Counted from the first letter of the stretch, positions 23,529-31,688 are shown. The stretch: DNA of 62,050 nucleotides from JBBTVO01 sp038063195 (GCA_038063195.1 JBBTVO010000011.1:1-62050); one strand, 5' to 3'. The notes: a model not told the origin generated them from the sequence alone. Program-made: numbers and translations.

Positions 23529-24542
23529 TTATTCTGATAATGTTTGCTTCAACTCGGCGATTGTTAAGCGTTTCTCTTTTTGTAATTTCCTGATTCTTTT
23601 TATCCTCTCAATTGCACTAGGTGAATAAAGTTGATATCCTCCCTCTGTATAATTTTCTACTTTCAGGAGTCCTTCTTTTGTCCAATAGCGAAGAGTATGA
23701 ATTGTCTCCTTGGTTTCTTTGGCAAGCTCACCAATCTTCAGAAGATTGGCCTTGGGTTTAGTAGTAAATTCTTTTAGAACCGATTTCTTGTTTTCTAAGG
23801 CATTAAGGTATATATCAAGAGATCTATCAACAGCAGTATAGATTAATTCATAAAATGGCTGTAGCGAATGTTCGCGTCGTTCAATTTCAAATGCGCGAAG
23901 ATAAATCGTTCTATCCTCATTTCGAATAATTGCCATTGGGTAGCCATTCAATAGCAGGATTAAATTCATAAGCAACCTGGTAGTTCTACCGTTCCCGTCA
24001 ATAAACGGATGAATGCCTACGAATTTGAAATGAGCATCAGCTGCAATTTTTACCGGATGCACTTCTTGCTGAGCGGAAAGCCACTCAATAAATTCATTCA
24101 TAGCGTAAGGAATTGCGTGTGGTCTTGGAAATTCGGCATCAGAGCCACGAATAAAAACCTCTGTTTGTCTATATTTTCCGGCCCAATAGTTATTGATGCC
24201 CGTTAAAATAATTTTGTGAATCTCCAAAATGTCTTTCTCTGTAATGAACTGGTGTCCTTTTCGTTCTTTTGCCAGTTGTTTTATAAACTCAACAGCTTTT
24301 GCATGATTAATTGCCTCTAATTGATCTTTTAATGGTTTTCCGCTTATAACCGCTGAAACCCCCTTTTCTATCACTTCTGCTGTTTCGATTCGCGTTAGAG
24401 TATTCCCTTCAATAGCATTGGAAGAGTAAGTAATCTCAACCTTAAGCCACTCTTCAAGATTTTTTATTAATTCCTCAGGAAGTGGTTTATATGAATCAAG
24501 TTTTTGTTTTTTCTCTGTAAGTTTAGAAAGTAAAAGGTCCAT
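23529..24542 (-). CDS. Fic AMPylase with C-terminal MerR-type HTH
   Basis: A 337-residue Fic protein. The active motif HPFIDGNGR (178-186) is intact, with the catalytic His178. An inhibitory helix motif S-N-A-I-E-G (S41-E45-G46) lies N-terminal, so this is a class II, self-inhibited Fic that would AMPylate a target when relieved. Residues about 268-337 form a MerR-like winged HTH (IGELAKETKETIHTLRYWTKEGLL, then GGYQLYS). The fusion suggests that the protein controls its own promoter; its promoter does carry two nested inverted repeats. The target of the Fic domain is unknown. Confidence 0.85.
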   Translation of the reverse strand: MDLLLSKLTEKKQKLDSYKPLPEELIKNLEEWLKVEITYSSNAIEGNTLTRIETAEVIEKGVSAVISGKPLKDQLEAINHAKAVEFIKQLAKERKGHQFITEKDILEIHKIILTGINNYWAGKYRQTEVFIRGSDAEFPRPHAIPYAMNEFIEWLSAQQEVHPVKIAADAHFKFVGIHPFIDGNGRTTRLLMNLILLLNGYPMAIIRNEDRTIYLRAFEIERREHSLQPFYELIYTAVDRSLDIYLNALENKKSVLKEFTTKPKANLLKIGELAKETKETIHTLRYWTKEGLLKVENYTEGGYQLYSPSAIERIKRIRKLQKEKRLTIAELKQTLSE

Positions 24543-24547
24543 AACAA

Positions 24548-24581
24548 CATAAAGTATAAAGCATCACTTTATGCTTGTCAA
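24548..24581 (-). promoter_or_regulatory. Fic promoter with operator dyads
   Basis: Minus strand TTGACA (24576-24581), 17-base spacer, TATACT (24553-24558). CATAAAGT (24548-24555) and ACTTTATG (24566-24573) form a perfect 8-bp inverted repeat across the -10 and spacer; AGCAT/ATGCT form a second dyad within the spacer. A fitting site for the HTH of the encoded protein. Confidence 0.6.
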
Positions 24582-24600
24582 GAACTAAATGACATTGTAA

Positions 24601-24660
24601 ATGAGACACCCCTTTTTAAGGACTGTCTCGTTTGTCTCATTCAGCCTCGAGGATGAGACA
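24601..24660. repeat. Three ATGAGACA repeats forming alternative hairpins
   Basis: ATGAGACA at 24601 and 24653, and its complement TGTCTCAT at 24633, with a partial TGTCTC at 24624. The middle arms can pair with either outer arm, so two mutually exclusive hairpins are possible. It lies between the divergent Fic gene and the gene at 24782. Confidence 0.55.
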
Positions 24661-24685
24661 CTATAAGGACAAAAATCTCAAGATT

Positions 24686-24694
24686 TGGTACAAT
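24686..24694 (+). promoter_or_regulatory. Extended -10 promoter before the tRNA-like fold
   Basis: TGGTACAAT, about 10 bases upstream of the folded segment at 24704. No clear -35. Confidence 0.4.
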
Positions 24695-24703
24695 ACTACT
24701 CAT

Positions 24704-24743
24704 GGAGCTTATGGGATAATTGGGTTCCAGACCCAGATGCTCC
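24704..24743 (+). other. tRNA-like three-arm fold lacking a T-arm
   Basis: GGAGC pairs with GCTCC as an outer stem; inside, TTAT-GGG-ATAA forms a D-arm-like hairpin and TTGGG-TTCCAGA-CCCAG an anticodon-arm-like hairpin whose loop would present CCA (Trp). No T-arm is present, so it is not a normal tRNA gene. It may be a structured leader, a tRNA remnant, or coincidence. Confidence 0.3.
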
Positions 24744-24781
24744 GCATTGACTACTTTCTTCAAATAAGTTAAATTAAACTT

Positions 24782-25402
24782 ATGGCTGCTCAGAAAAAAG
24801 AAGAAGAATTTTTGCCGAAAGAACCGAAGGATTTACCCAAAGAACCGCTGGAACTTGAAGCACACAATGAGCATCAAGCCAAAGGGCAAGAATATCCTCA
24901 TGAAGTAAGAACCCTTCTCTCATGGACTGCTCCGGGAAGACCATTCAGAAAAAGGACCAAGCAGTATTTCCTCACCGTTCTTCTCATAATGCTTCTTGTT
25001 GAGATTATTCTTTTCCTTTTCTCGCAGTATGTTCTCATGCTTGTAGTCCTTTCTCTGGTATTTGTTTCCTTTGCTCTTGCTACAGTCCCACCCCATGACT
25101 TTCATTATAGAATTTCAACCGAAGGAATTACGGTCGAAGACCATTTTTCTCTCTGGCAGGAGCTTTACGATTTTTATTTCAAGAAAATTGAAGGAGTTGA
25201 GGTTCTTCATATACGAACTCATGATTTTATCCCCGGGGTTCTTGCAATTCCCATACAAGGGCTTGATAAAGAACACGTCAAGTCTATTCTTCTTCCTTAT
25301 CTTCCCTACAGAGAAGTCGTGCGGGAAACCTTTATGGAAAAATCTGGAGAATGGCTTGTGCGAAATTTTCCGCTTGAGAACCCCAAGCATATTGCCTCAT
25401 AA
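24782..25402 (+). CDS. Two-helix membrane protein, unknown
   Basis: A 206-residue protein with an acidic N terminus (KKEEEFLPKEPKDLPKEP), two adjacent transmembrane helices (about residues 61-80 and 82-104) and a C-terminal domain of about 95 residues with alternating beta-like and helical segments (EGITVEDHFSLWQELYDFYFKK split over its start). The shape is like small PH-domain or YdbT-type membrane proteins, but I cannot assign it. The following genes are tRNAs on the same strand. Confidence 0.5.
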   Translation: MAAQKKEEEFLPKEPKDLPKEPLELEAHNEHQAKGQEYPHEVRTLLSWTAPGRPFRKRTKQYFLTVLLIMLLVEIILFLFSQYVLMLVVLSLVFVSFALATVPPHDFHYRISTEGITVEDHFSLWQELYDFYFKKIEGVEVLHIRTHDFIPGVLAIPIQGLDKEHVKSILLPYLPYREVVRETFMEKSGEWLVRNFPLENPKHIAS

Positions 25403-25496
25403 ACCTAAAAAAGGTAAAATGTGAATCAGGGTATAGTTACTAGCGTATAGCGTCCAGTTAACTATTTCCTAAACGCTATTTTCTAAACGCTGGACT

Positions 25497-25572
25497 GCGC
25501 TTGTAGCTCAAAGGATAGAGCATTGGATTGCGGATCCAAAGGTTGGTGGTTCGATTCCACTCAGGCGCGCCA
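25497..25572 (+). tRNA. tRNA-Arg (anticodon GCG), CCA encoded
   Basis: Acceptor GCGCTTG/CAGGCGC with one G-U pair, D-arm GTAGCTCAAAGGATAGAGC, anticodon stem TTGGA/TCCAA with loop TTGCGGA (anticodon GCG), T-arm GTGGTTCGATTCCAC, discriminator G and encoded CCA. Most bacteria read CGN codons with an ACG anticodon deaminated to inosine, so GCG is unusual. Confidence 0.88.
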
Positions 25573-25659
25573 GGAGAGGTCGCATAGCGGACTAGTGCGG
25601 CGGTTTCGAAAACCGCTGTTGCCGAAAGGTAACCGTGAGTTCGAATCTCACCCTCTCCG
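25573..25659 (+). tRNA. tRNA-Ser (anticodon CGA)
   Basis: Starts on the base after the tRNA-Arg CCA. Acceptor GGAGAGG/CCTCTCC as in tRNA-Ser(TGA), anticodon loop TTCGAAA giving CGA, long variable arm, T-arm GAGTTCGAATCTC. The NUDIX gene ATG begins two bases after its end. Confidence 0.92.
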
Positions 25660-25660
25660 C

Positions 25661-26098
25661 ATGAAATTTGAATTCTCAGCAGGCGGTGTTGTTTTTCGAA
25701 AAGCCCATTCGGCAAGCTCAGGGCAAGAAGAAATTTTTATTTTGGTTGCTCAGCATTCCCAGCATCATGGTTGGGTTTTTCCAAAAGGATGGATTGAAAA
25801 GAGTGAAACCAAAGAAGATGCTGCTCTAAGGGAAGTTAAGGAAGAGACAGGCATCATCGGGAGGATCACAAAACCTTTACAACCCGTCACATACTGGTAT
25901 GATCTTGAACGAGTAAAAATAAAAAAGACTGTTTATTATTTTCTGATGGAATTTGCCGGAGGAAATACTGAGGAACATGACGATGAGATGGAAAACGTAG
26001 AATGGATGCCCAAAAAAGAAGTTTTGGAAAAATTAACATATAAATCAGATAAGGAGGTTTGGGTTCAGGCAGAAAGAATATTAGCAACTAGCCACTAG
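25661..26098 (+). CDS. NUDIX hydrolase
   Basis: A 145-residue NUDIX protein; the ATG at 25661 directly follows tRNA-Ser(CGA). The Nudix box is intact: GWIEKSETKEDAALREVKEETGI (G-x5-E-x7-REUxEExGU pattern). The N terminus FEFSAGGVVFR and the histidine-rich VAQHSQHHGWVFPKG resemble diadenosine polyphosphate or (d)NTP hydrolases. Two repeat families entered the gene: residues AHSASSGQ derive from a TTCGGCAAGCTCAGG insert (25709-25723), and the last residues ILATSH with the TAG stop come from the CTAG-rich repeat at 26080. Confidence 0.85.
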   Translation: MKFEFSAGGVVFRKAHSASSGQEEIFILVAQHSQHHGWVFPKGWIEKSETKEDAALREVKEETGIIGRITKPLQPVTYWYDLERVKIKKTVYYFLMEFAGGNTEEHDDEMENVEWMPKKEVLEKLTYKSDKEVWVQAERILATSH

Positions 26099-26110
26099 TT
26101 ACTAGTCGCT
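26080..26110. repeat. CTAG-rich repeat, left side of tRNA-Ser/VapBC segment
   Basis: Contains ACTAGCCACTAG (26087-26098), the exact reverse complement of 26949-26960. The two copies bracket tRNA-Ser(GGA) and the toxin-antitoxin pair. It also encodes the C terminus and stop of the NUDIX gene. Confidence 0.7.
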
Positions 26111-26120
26111 GTTTTACTTG

Positions 26121-26207
26121 CGGTGGGACCGGGATTCGAACCCGGGATAATCTTACGACCATACACGCTTTCCAAGCGTGCTCCTTAAACCACTCGGACA
26201 CCCCACC
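26121..26207 (-). tRNA. tRNA-Ser (anticodon GGA)
   Basis: Minus strand type II tRNA with acceptor GGTGGGG/TCCCACC (one G-U), anticodon loop TTGGAAA giving GGA, long variable arm and T-arm CGGGTTCGAATCCCG. Discriminator G, no CCA. With GCT, TGA and CGA, all four serine isoacceptors used by bacteria are in this window. Confidence 0.92.
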
Positions 26208-26218
26208 CGTTTCCCGAT

Positions 26219-26593
26219 TTAAATTACTTTAATATCGTATTTTTTGATTTTCCTATCGTCTGTAAGAAGCGTAAGCCCTTCGGCTTTTGCCTGAGCAATA
26301 AGCATTCTGTCAAACGGATCATTGTGATAAATAGGAAGTTTTCCTAAATTTAGAACATGAGAAAGATTTATGGATAATAATTCAAAACCAGAAAAAGACA
26401 CCATTTCCGTTATTGTAGTTTTTAAAGGTAACTTTCCTGCAGTATTTTTAATGCTTATTTCCCAAAGAGTAGCAATGCTGACATAGATATGGCTATTTGG
26501 ATCTTTTAATATTTTCTGCGTTGACTTGTTGAGCTTCTTATCTTCGCTTAACCACCAAATAAAAATATGAGTATCTACCAGATAACTTTCCAT
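26219..26593 (-). CDS. vapC: PIN-domain toxin, VapC type
   Basis: A 124-residue PIN ribonuclease. The first acidic residue is in YLVDTHIFIWW (D7), others in WEISI (Glu), NDPFDRMLIAQA (Asp) and LLTDDRKI (Asp). This variant with HxxxWW resembles the group often paired with Phd/YefM antitoxins. It would cleave RNA, commonly tRNA, when free. It starts 8 bases after the antitoxin stop. Confidence 0.85.
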   Translation of the reverse strand: MESYLVDTHIFIWWLSEDKKLNKSTQKILKDPNSHIYVSIATLWEISIKNTAGKLPLKTTITEMVSFSGFELLSINLSHVLNLGKLPIYHNDPFDRMLIAQAKAEGLTLLTDDRKIKKYDIKVI

Positions 26594-26601
26594 ATCTTAG
26601 G

Positions 26602-26835
26602 TTATTTACCATAAAACATTTTGTTTATTTCGGGATCTTCGTCTGTAAAGTTATCCGGCATAAAAATTTTCCCCTTCAAAAGCCCTGGCTTGCGGGGCTT
26701 TAATGGCTTCTTGTAGCCGATCAATTTCGCGACAGGTTTCCCTGCCTTTGCAATTATTACATTCTCGCCAGCAGCCACCTGCTCAATGAGTTTTGACAGA
26801 TTTGTTTTTGCCTGATGAATATTTATTATCTGCAT
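26602..26835 (-). CDS. Phd/YefM-family antitoxin
   Basis: A 77-residue antitoxin: N-terminal Phd/YefM DNA-binding fold (INIHQAKTNLSKLIEQVAAGENVIIAKAGKPVAKLI) and a C-terminal disordered toxin-binding tail (GKIFMPDNFTDEDPEINKMFYG). It should neutralise the PIN toxin and repress the operon. Two palindromes TTAGCTAA lie between its promoter -10 and the ATG. Confidence 0.85.
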   Translation of the reverse strand: MQIINIHQAKTNLSKLIEQVAAGENVIIAKAGKPVAKLIGYKKPLKPRKPGLLKGKIFMPDNFTDEDPEINKMFYGK

Positions 26836-26846
26836 AAATTATTTAA

Positions 26847-26891
26847 TTAGCTAACTTAGCTAAGTATAATAAAAAACTTATTTTATGTCAA
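26847..26891 (-). promoter_or_regulatory. Toxin-antitoxin promoter and double operator
   Basis: Minus strand TTGACA (26886-26891), 17-base spacer, TATACT (26863-26868). Right after it are two copies of the palindrome TTAGCTAA (26856-26863 and 26847-26854), one base apart. This is the layout of Phd-type autoregulation. Confidence 0.75.
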
Positions 26892-26931
26892 CATTGCCGA
26901 TCAAAAAATTAAAAAATACGACATTTCAACA

Positions 26932-26962
26932 ATCTAGCTAACTAATCGCTAGTGGCTAGTCT
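26932..26962. repeat. CTAG-rich repeat, right side of tRNA-Ser/VapBC segment
   Basis: Contains CTAGTGGCTAGT (26949-26960), the inverted partner of 26087-26098. Confidence 0.7.
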
Positions 26963-27009
26963 CTAAATTCCTTGACAAGGTCTTGAAAATATATCAGACT
27001 AAGGTAGGA

Positions 27010-28704
27010 ATGAAATTTTCTGCCCTAAAGTTACTTCTTTTTTTCTTTTCTATTTTCGTTCTTTTGGGATTTCTGGTAAAACCTGCTCAAGCCCAAACAG
27101 ATTACGAGACCCAGCCTTCTTCATCCGCTCCTACCTCCCAAACAACTACTGGCCATTACACTGCTCCGAACACTGAGGATGATGTACCGAACAATCTTCA
27201 CACATACTCTCAAAACGTGCTTATTGAGGTAATGGCGGCAGTTGCCTGCCAGCTTACAGGAATTGATCCCAGTAACCTTTCTCAAAAATGTCTGGGAATA
27301 AATCCTTCGACCGGAAAGATCGGGTATGCAGGAAGTGACGGAGGAGCGATAGGCTTTATGGGAAATATGATTGCGGTACTCTATGAACCTCCTGCACACG
27401 TCGGAGATTATGTTCAAAATCTTGCTCAGGATTTCGGAATAACCAATAAAACATACGCAAGACAGATAGATATCGTGCCTACTCTGAAAAAACCTTCAAC
27501 CACAGCAGATACCAGGGGAATTGGCTTTGAGGGATTAAGTCCTCTGCTGAATATTTGGAAAGCTTTTAGAGATATTGCTTATCTTCTATTTGTGCTCGTA
27601 TTTATTATATTGGGTGTTGCGATAATGCTGAGGGTAAAAATAGACCCCCGAACTGTAATGAGCATACAAAATCAAATACCCAAAGTTATCATTGGCATCT
27701 TGCTTGTGACATTTTCTTTTGCAATTGCAGGATTTCTTATTGACGTTATGTGGATTGCTATCTATCTTTTTTACGGTGCGTTCGCAAATATTAATATTGC
27801 ACCAGAGGGGGCACCCGCTGTCCTTCTTGATGTTTCTCAATTTAGCCCTCAAAACATAACTGGGACCACTCCTCTCGGGGCAATCGGAGGATTTGGAGGA
27901 ATAGGTGATTTATCAAGAGATGGTTCGGGTGCTATTAAAAGTGTTATCTCAAGCCTTTTCAGCAATAGTGCTGGATCAATTGTTGCTGCAATATTAGGAG
28001 GACTAATAGGAACTGCAAGCTGTGCCGCTACAGGACTTGGGCTCTTGATTTCACCTATCTGCGGTCTGATAGGAGCTGGAGCTGGGGCAGCTATTGGAGG
28101 GAGCTTAATATCCACCATTGGAGGATTTATTGCATTTATAATTATTGCGGTAGCACTTCTTTGGGCGCTTATCAGGGTTTGGTTTATTCTTCTTATGGCT
28201 TATATAATGATCCTACTTGATGTGGTATTTGCGCCATTCTGGATCATAGGAGGAATATTTCCCGGAAGCAAGATAAGCTTTAGTGGATGGCTTCGTGATC
28301 TCGTAGGTAACTTGGCTGCGTTTCCTGCAGTTTTTGTTATGTTCTTGCTTGGCAAAACTTTTATTGTCGCTTTTGCCAGCGGTCCGGGAGAAGCGTCTAA
28401 TTTCCTACCGCCATTTATAGGAAACCCTACCGATTACAAGTCGTTTGGAGCCCTGATCGGTCTTGGGATAATTCTTACGACTCCCAATGCTGTCAAGATG
28501 ATGAAGTCAGTCTTTGGCGCTCCACAAATCGATGTCTCTTCAATAGGTCAGGCAGTTAGCGCGGGGGCTGCGGCTCCGGGACGTCTAATTGGCGGAGGTG
28601 CATCTGCTATCTTTACTCCTCACTATAATAAAGAAGGTACTAAATTTGTTTATCCAGGTGGTCCACTTGGAAAAGCTATTAGGGCATTTGGTCTGGTACG
28701 TTGA
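27010..28704 (+). CDS. TrbL/VirB6-like polytopic membrane protein
   Basis: A 564-residue membrane protein with a signal peptide (ALKLLLFFFSIFVLLGFLVK before AQA-Q). I choose the ATG at 27010, which has the ribosome site AAGGTAGG. After an extracellular region (about 30-185) it has five or six transmembrane helices and a glycine-rich section (about 280-370). The layout fits a VirB6/TrbL-type inner membrane channel of a type IV secretion-like machine. The VirB4 and PrgI genes downstream support this, but no signature residue proves it. It converges with the 993-residue gene. Confidence 0.55.
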   Translation: MKFSALKLLLFFFSIFVLLGFLVKPAQAQTDYETQPSSSAPTSQTTTGHYTAPNTEDDVPNNLHTYSQNVLIEVMAAVACQLTGIDPSNLSQKCLGINPSTGKIGYAGSDGGAIGFMGNMIAVLYEPPAHVGDYVQNLAQDFGITNKTYARQIDIVPTLKKPSTTADTRGIGFEGLSPLLNIWKAFRDIAYLLFVLVFIILGVAIMLRVKIDPRTVMSIQNQIPKVIIGILLVTFSFAIAGFLIDVMWIAIYLFYGAFANINIAPEGAPAVLLDVSQFSPQNITGTTPLGAIGGFGGIGDLSRDGSGAIKSVISSLFSNSAGSIVAAILGGLIGTASCAATGLGLLISPICGLIGAGAGAAIGGSLISTIGGFIAFIIIAVALLWALIRVWFILLMAYIMILLDVVFAPFWIIGGIFPGSKISFSGWLRDLVGNLAAFPAVFVMFLLGKTFIVAFASGPGEASNFLPPFIGNPTDYKSFGALIGLGIILTTPNAVKMMKSVFGAPQIDVSSIGQAVSAGAAAPGRLIGGGASAIFTPHYNKEGTKFVYPGGPLGKAIRAFGLVR

Positions 28705-28706
28705 TC

Positions 28707-31688
28707 TTATTTTCTACCAGCAGCTCCCTTTGCTCCTGATATTTCATACGCCTCTGAGAATAGAGCTGTAAGTAAAAAGATAAAGAAAGACATTCCTCTT
28801 CTGGCTGACTGTGGAAGAAGCCCAAGCTGAAGTTTTTTCTCAAGTCCTTTCCAGAGCGTCGGATCGCCATTCATTAGAGTGTTTATTTCATCCGCCTTTG
28901 CTCTTGCAGTATCGCGGCTTATAGGCGTTGCTTGTGGACCAAAAATTCTTTCAATTTTTGATATAGGTCTTCTGAATATTCCTTTTGATATACCCAGGCT
29001 GTCTGACATTAGATCCTGAAGAGAAGCTATAAGAAATGTGCCTCTGGTGAACCTTATACACTTTGCTCTCCCAGGTTCTCCATTATACTGGCTTACTGCA
29101 TCACCAAAAGCTCTTGCTGCTTTGTCATTTTCCTCATCGTGCTCGACATTCTTCATAAATCCAACAAGACTCTGTCCTGCTTTCATTCCGTTTGCGGTAT
29201 CATTCCAGATTCTTACATAGGCATCTCCGCCCTTATCTGTCCCAAACATCTTTGAAAGCGGCACTATTCCTCTTTCTTTTTCCTCATCGCTTACCAACTC
29301 AAGCCTATCAAGCAATGCATCGTCAACGGTTAAAGTACGGTTATAAATATCCTCAAATTTAGTACTAGTCATAAGCTGATCAATCATTTTGTTATCCGTT
29401 ATATACTTTTGCATTGCTGCAAATATCCCTACTGCATCACTTACCGCTTCTTCACTACCCATTATCTTGAGAAAAGATGCTTTTTGTTCGTCAGTTAGAG
29501 TTGCTAAGTTAATTTGTTCAGGGGCCCACTTTTTCTTCCCAGCCGGGTTGCCTTCATCATCCAATACATCTATCTCTTTTCTAAAATATTCTTCCCTTAG
29601 CATTCTTATCGCCGCTCCGTATTTGTCTTTAAACTTGGTATATGCAGTGATCTTCCCCATATCAGGATGCTCTTCATCATTTTTGTTTATCAAACGGTTA
29701 TGTTCTTTTTCTTCGTCTGTAAGCCTCAGGTAGTCATCCACACCTTCAAGTTGTGCGTAAAGACCTTCCAGTTGGCCATTGTCTCTTTCTTTAAAAAGCC
29801 TTATTATTTCTTCCGGCCGATAGCCAGCTATTTTGTCCCATATTTGCGCCCTTGCTCTAACTCTTTCCCTACCTTCACCAATTCTAGGATCTTTAAGTCT
29901 TAAAAATAGCCCAAAATCCTGTGCATTTTCAAATCTGCTTTCTATTGACTTAAGTATTCCTTGTACCCTCCAGCTAGATGAGAAAAAGTCAGGAACAAGG
30001 AAAAGATCTCTAAAGAGCCTCGTCCCAAGCTCAATCTTATCCTCTCTGCTCATAGACCAGGTGCTTTTCCCTCTTGTTTTAAGATCTTCATCTGCCATGT
30101 CTATTTTCGTCTCATCTAAATACTTTCGTTCATCTTCAGTGTAGAGTCCGAATTTTGCTGTAAGAAGATCCTCAAGGTTATAGACATTAAGAGGCCCCCC
30201 CACAGCATCTGAAAAGTAAGCATCTGCGCCTTGCAAATGTTTTCCTCTTGCAGTAATAACTGCCTGACGCTGGGACGAAACGAAGACATCATAAGCTGTG
30301 CCTATTGCTCTTTTTATCTCTCCTTCCATCTCTGCCTGATTTTTTTCAGCGCTGAAGAAAATTCCAATCCCTCTTCCCGCCATATCTATCTGCTCTTTAA
30401 TTAGTTTATCCTGCAGCTTTGCTTGCATCTCAGGTGTTACATGGTTTCTCTCAGCCTTAAGTCTCTCGTTCTCAAGTAGCTCGTCAAATCTGTTAAACAT
30501 TGCCCCTACCTTCCCATCCTCAAAGCTCATACCTGTAAATAGTCCATGAACCTGAAGATTATAAGATTCCTGCTGTATTTGCTCTATGCTTCTATAACCT
30601 ATAGCTGATCGCATTTTTAATAAGTTAAGTCTGATTATTTGTAGTTTTTCAAATTCCTGTAAGCTTTTATTAAGCCTATCTGCTTCACCGGTATTACCTG
30701 TATCAGCTTCTACTGCCGCCTTTTCTTTAAGAATTCTCATAGCCTCACTTGCCTGTTGCAAAATACTGTTTACAATAGGTGAGTCAAATGCCTGTCCTTC
30801 GGCGGCGATACGGTATATAACGTCAAACTGACTATTCAACCAGGCTATTGGGTCTCTAGCGATAGCCTCTATTGCAGGCTGGCTTATGTAAAGACTGCTC
30901 GTTTCCCTTCTTCTCTCTTCCATGGCAGTTCTTTCATCAGCTCTAGTATTTGCTATCTTCTCATTTATTTTCTGCAATAGCATATCTCGATCAGCTTCTT
31001 GTCCTAGTGTAACTGTCATTGCTGCTACCTGATCGTGGATATCCGTGAGCCTATCTGAGGATACACCAAGACTTGCAAGATTATTATTGTATCGCTCGCC
31101 AATAGCCTGTATTCCTGCGTCTCCGATACCACTGATATCTATGGCGGACGGGCGTGGTCCTCCCGCAGCCATAGTCCCGGGGCCCATACTAAGCGGCTCT
31201 GGTTGTAAATGGCTGTTTGTTGCTCTCAGGATTAGTTTCCCAATATCCGCTCCTCTGTCTTGGAGCTCTGCTAACATTCCCCACCCTACCTGCTGGGCTT
31301 CAGAAGCAATACCTTCTCTCTCAAAACCTTCTGCATGTCCCATTGCTAGGCGTTGTCTCTCAGTAAGTAATTTTACGTAGGCGTCTTCAAGGTCAGCATC
31401 TGACCATTTATTAAGAGGGTTAATTTCTAACTTAGCTTTTAAATCTGCTGCGAATTCTTTAAGAATCGGGGTTTTTATATTCTCAAGGTCTGGTGATGCC
31501 CATTTTGGAGACTCGATAGGTGGCGTTTCCTGAATACTAGAACTTTTTATAGGTGGTCTCTCTGACTTACCTTGATCCATGAAAATATTTCCTCTTACAT
31601 CAAGTGTAGGAACAACCGGCGGGGTTGTCAAATCCGCCGAAGGCGAGACAGGCTTATTAAATTGTGCTCGAACTTCAAATTCTTTCAT
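28707..31688 (-). CDS. Large 993-residue helical protein, unknown
   Basis: A long, mainly alpha-helical and charged protein with no family that I recognise. The N-terminal 80 residues are proline-rich and look disordered; the middle is dense in E, K, R and D with several coiled-coil-prone stretches; one hydrophobic helix is near the C terminus (about 965-985, SFFIFLLTALFSEAY). It may be tail-anchored in the membrane. It is transcribed against the secretion cluster in which it lies, convergent with the TrbL-like gene with a 2-base gap, which suggests a lineage-specific partner of that machine. Confidence 0.55.
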   Translation of the reverse strand: MKEFEVRAQFNKPVSPSADLTTPPVVPTLDVRGNIFMDQGKSERPPIKSSSIQETPPIESPKWASPDLENIKTPILKEFAADLKAKLEINPLNKWSDADLEDAYVKLLTERQRLAMGHAEGFEREGIASEAQQVGWGMLAELQDRGADIGKLILRATNSHLQPEPLSMGPGTMAAGGPRPSAIDISGIGDAGIQAIGERYNNNLASLGVSSDRLTDIHDQVAAMTVTLGQEADRDMLLQKINEKIANTRADERTAMEERRRETSSLYISQPAIEAIARDPIAWLNSQFDVIYRIAAEGQAFDSPIVNSILQQASEAMRILKEKAAVEADTGNTGEADRLNKSLQEFEKLQIIRLNLLKMRSAIGYRSIEQIQQESYNLQVHGLFTGMSFEDGKVGAMFNRFDELLENERLKAERNHVTPEMQAKLQDKLIKEQIDMAGRGIGIFFSAEKNQAEMEGEIKRAIGTAYDVFVSSQRQAVITARGKHLQGADAYFSDAVGGPLNVYNLEDLLTAKFGLYTEDERKYLDETKIDMADEDLKTRGKSTWSMSREDKIELGTRLFRDLFLVPDFFSSSWRVQGILKSIESRFENAQDFGLFLRLKDPRIGEGRERVRARAQIWDKIAGYRPEEIIRLFKERDNGQLEGLYAQLEGVDDYLRLTDEEKEHNRLINKNDEEHPDMGKITAYTKFKDKYGAAIRMLREEYFRKEIDVLDDEGNPAGKKKWAPEQINLATLTDEQKASFLKIMGSEEAVSDAVGIFAAMQKYITDNKMIDQLMTSTKFEDIYNRTLTVDDALLDRLELVSDEEKERGIVPLSKMFGTDKGGDAYVRIWNDTANGMKAGQSLVGFMKNVEHDEENDKAARAFGDAVSQYNGEPGRAKCIRFTRGTFLIASLQDLMSDSLGISKGIFRRPISKIERIFGPQATPISRDTARAKADEINTLMNGDPTLWKGLEKKLQLGLLPQSARRGMSFFIFLLTALFSEAYEISGAKGAAGRK

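Noticed and set aside
24704..24743. Functional tRNA-Trp gene
   Set aside because: There is no T-arm and the acceptor stem is only 5 bp; kept as a tRNA-like fold only.
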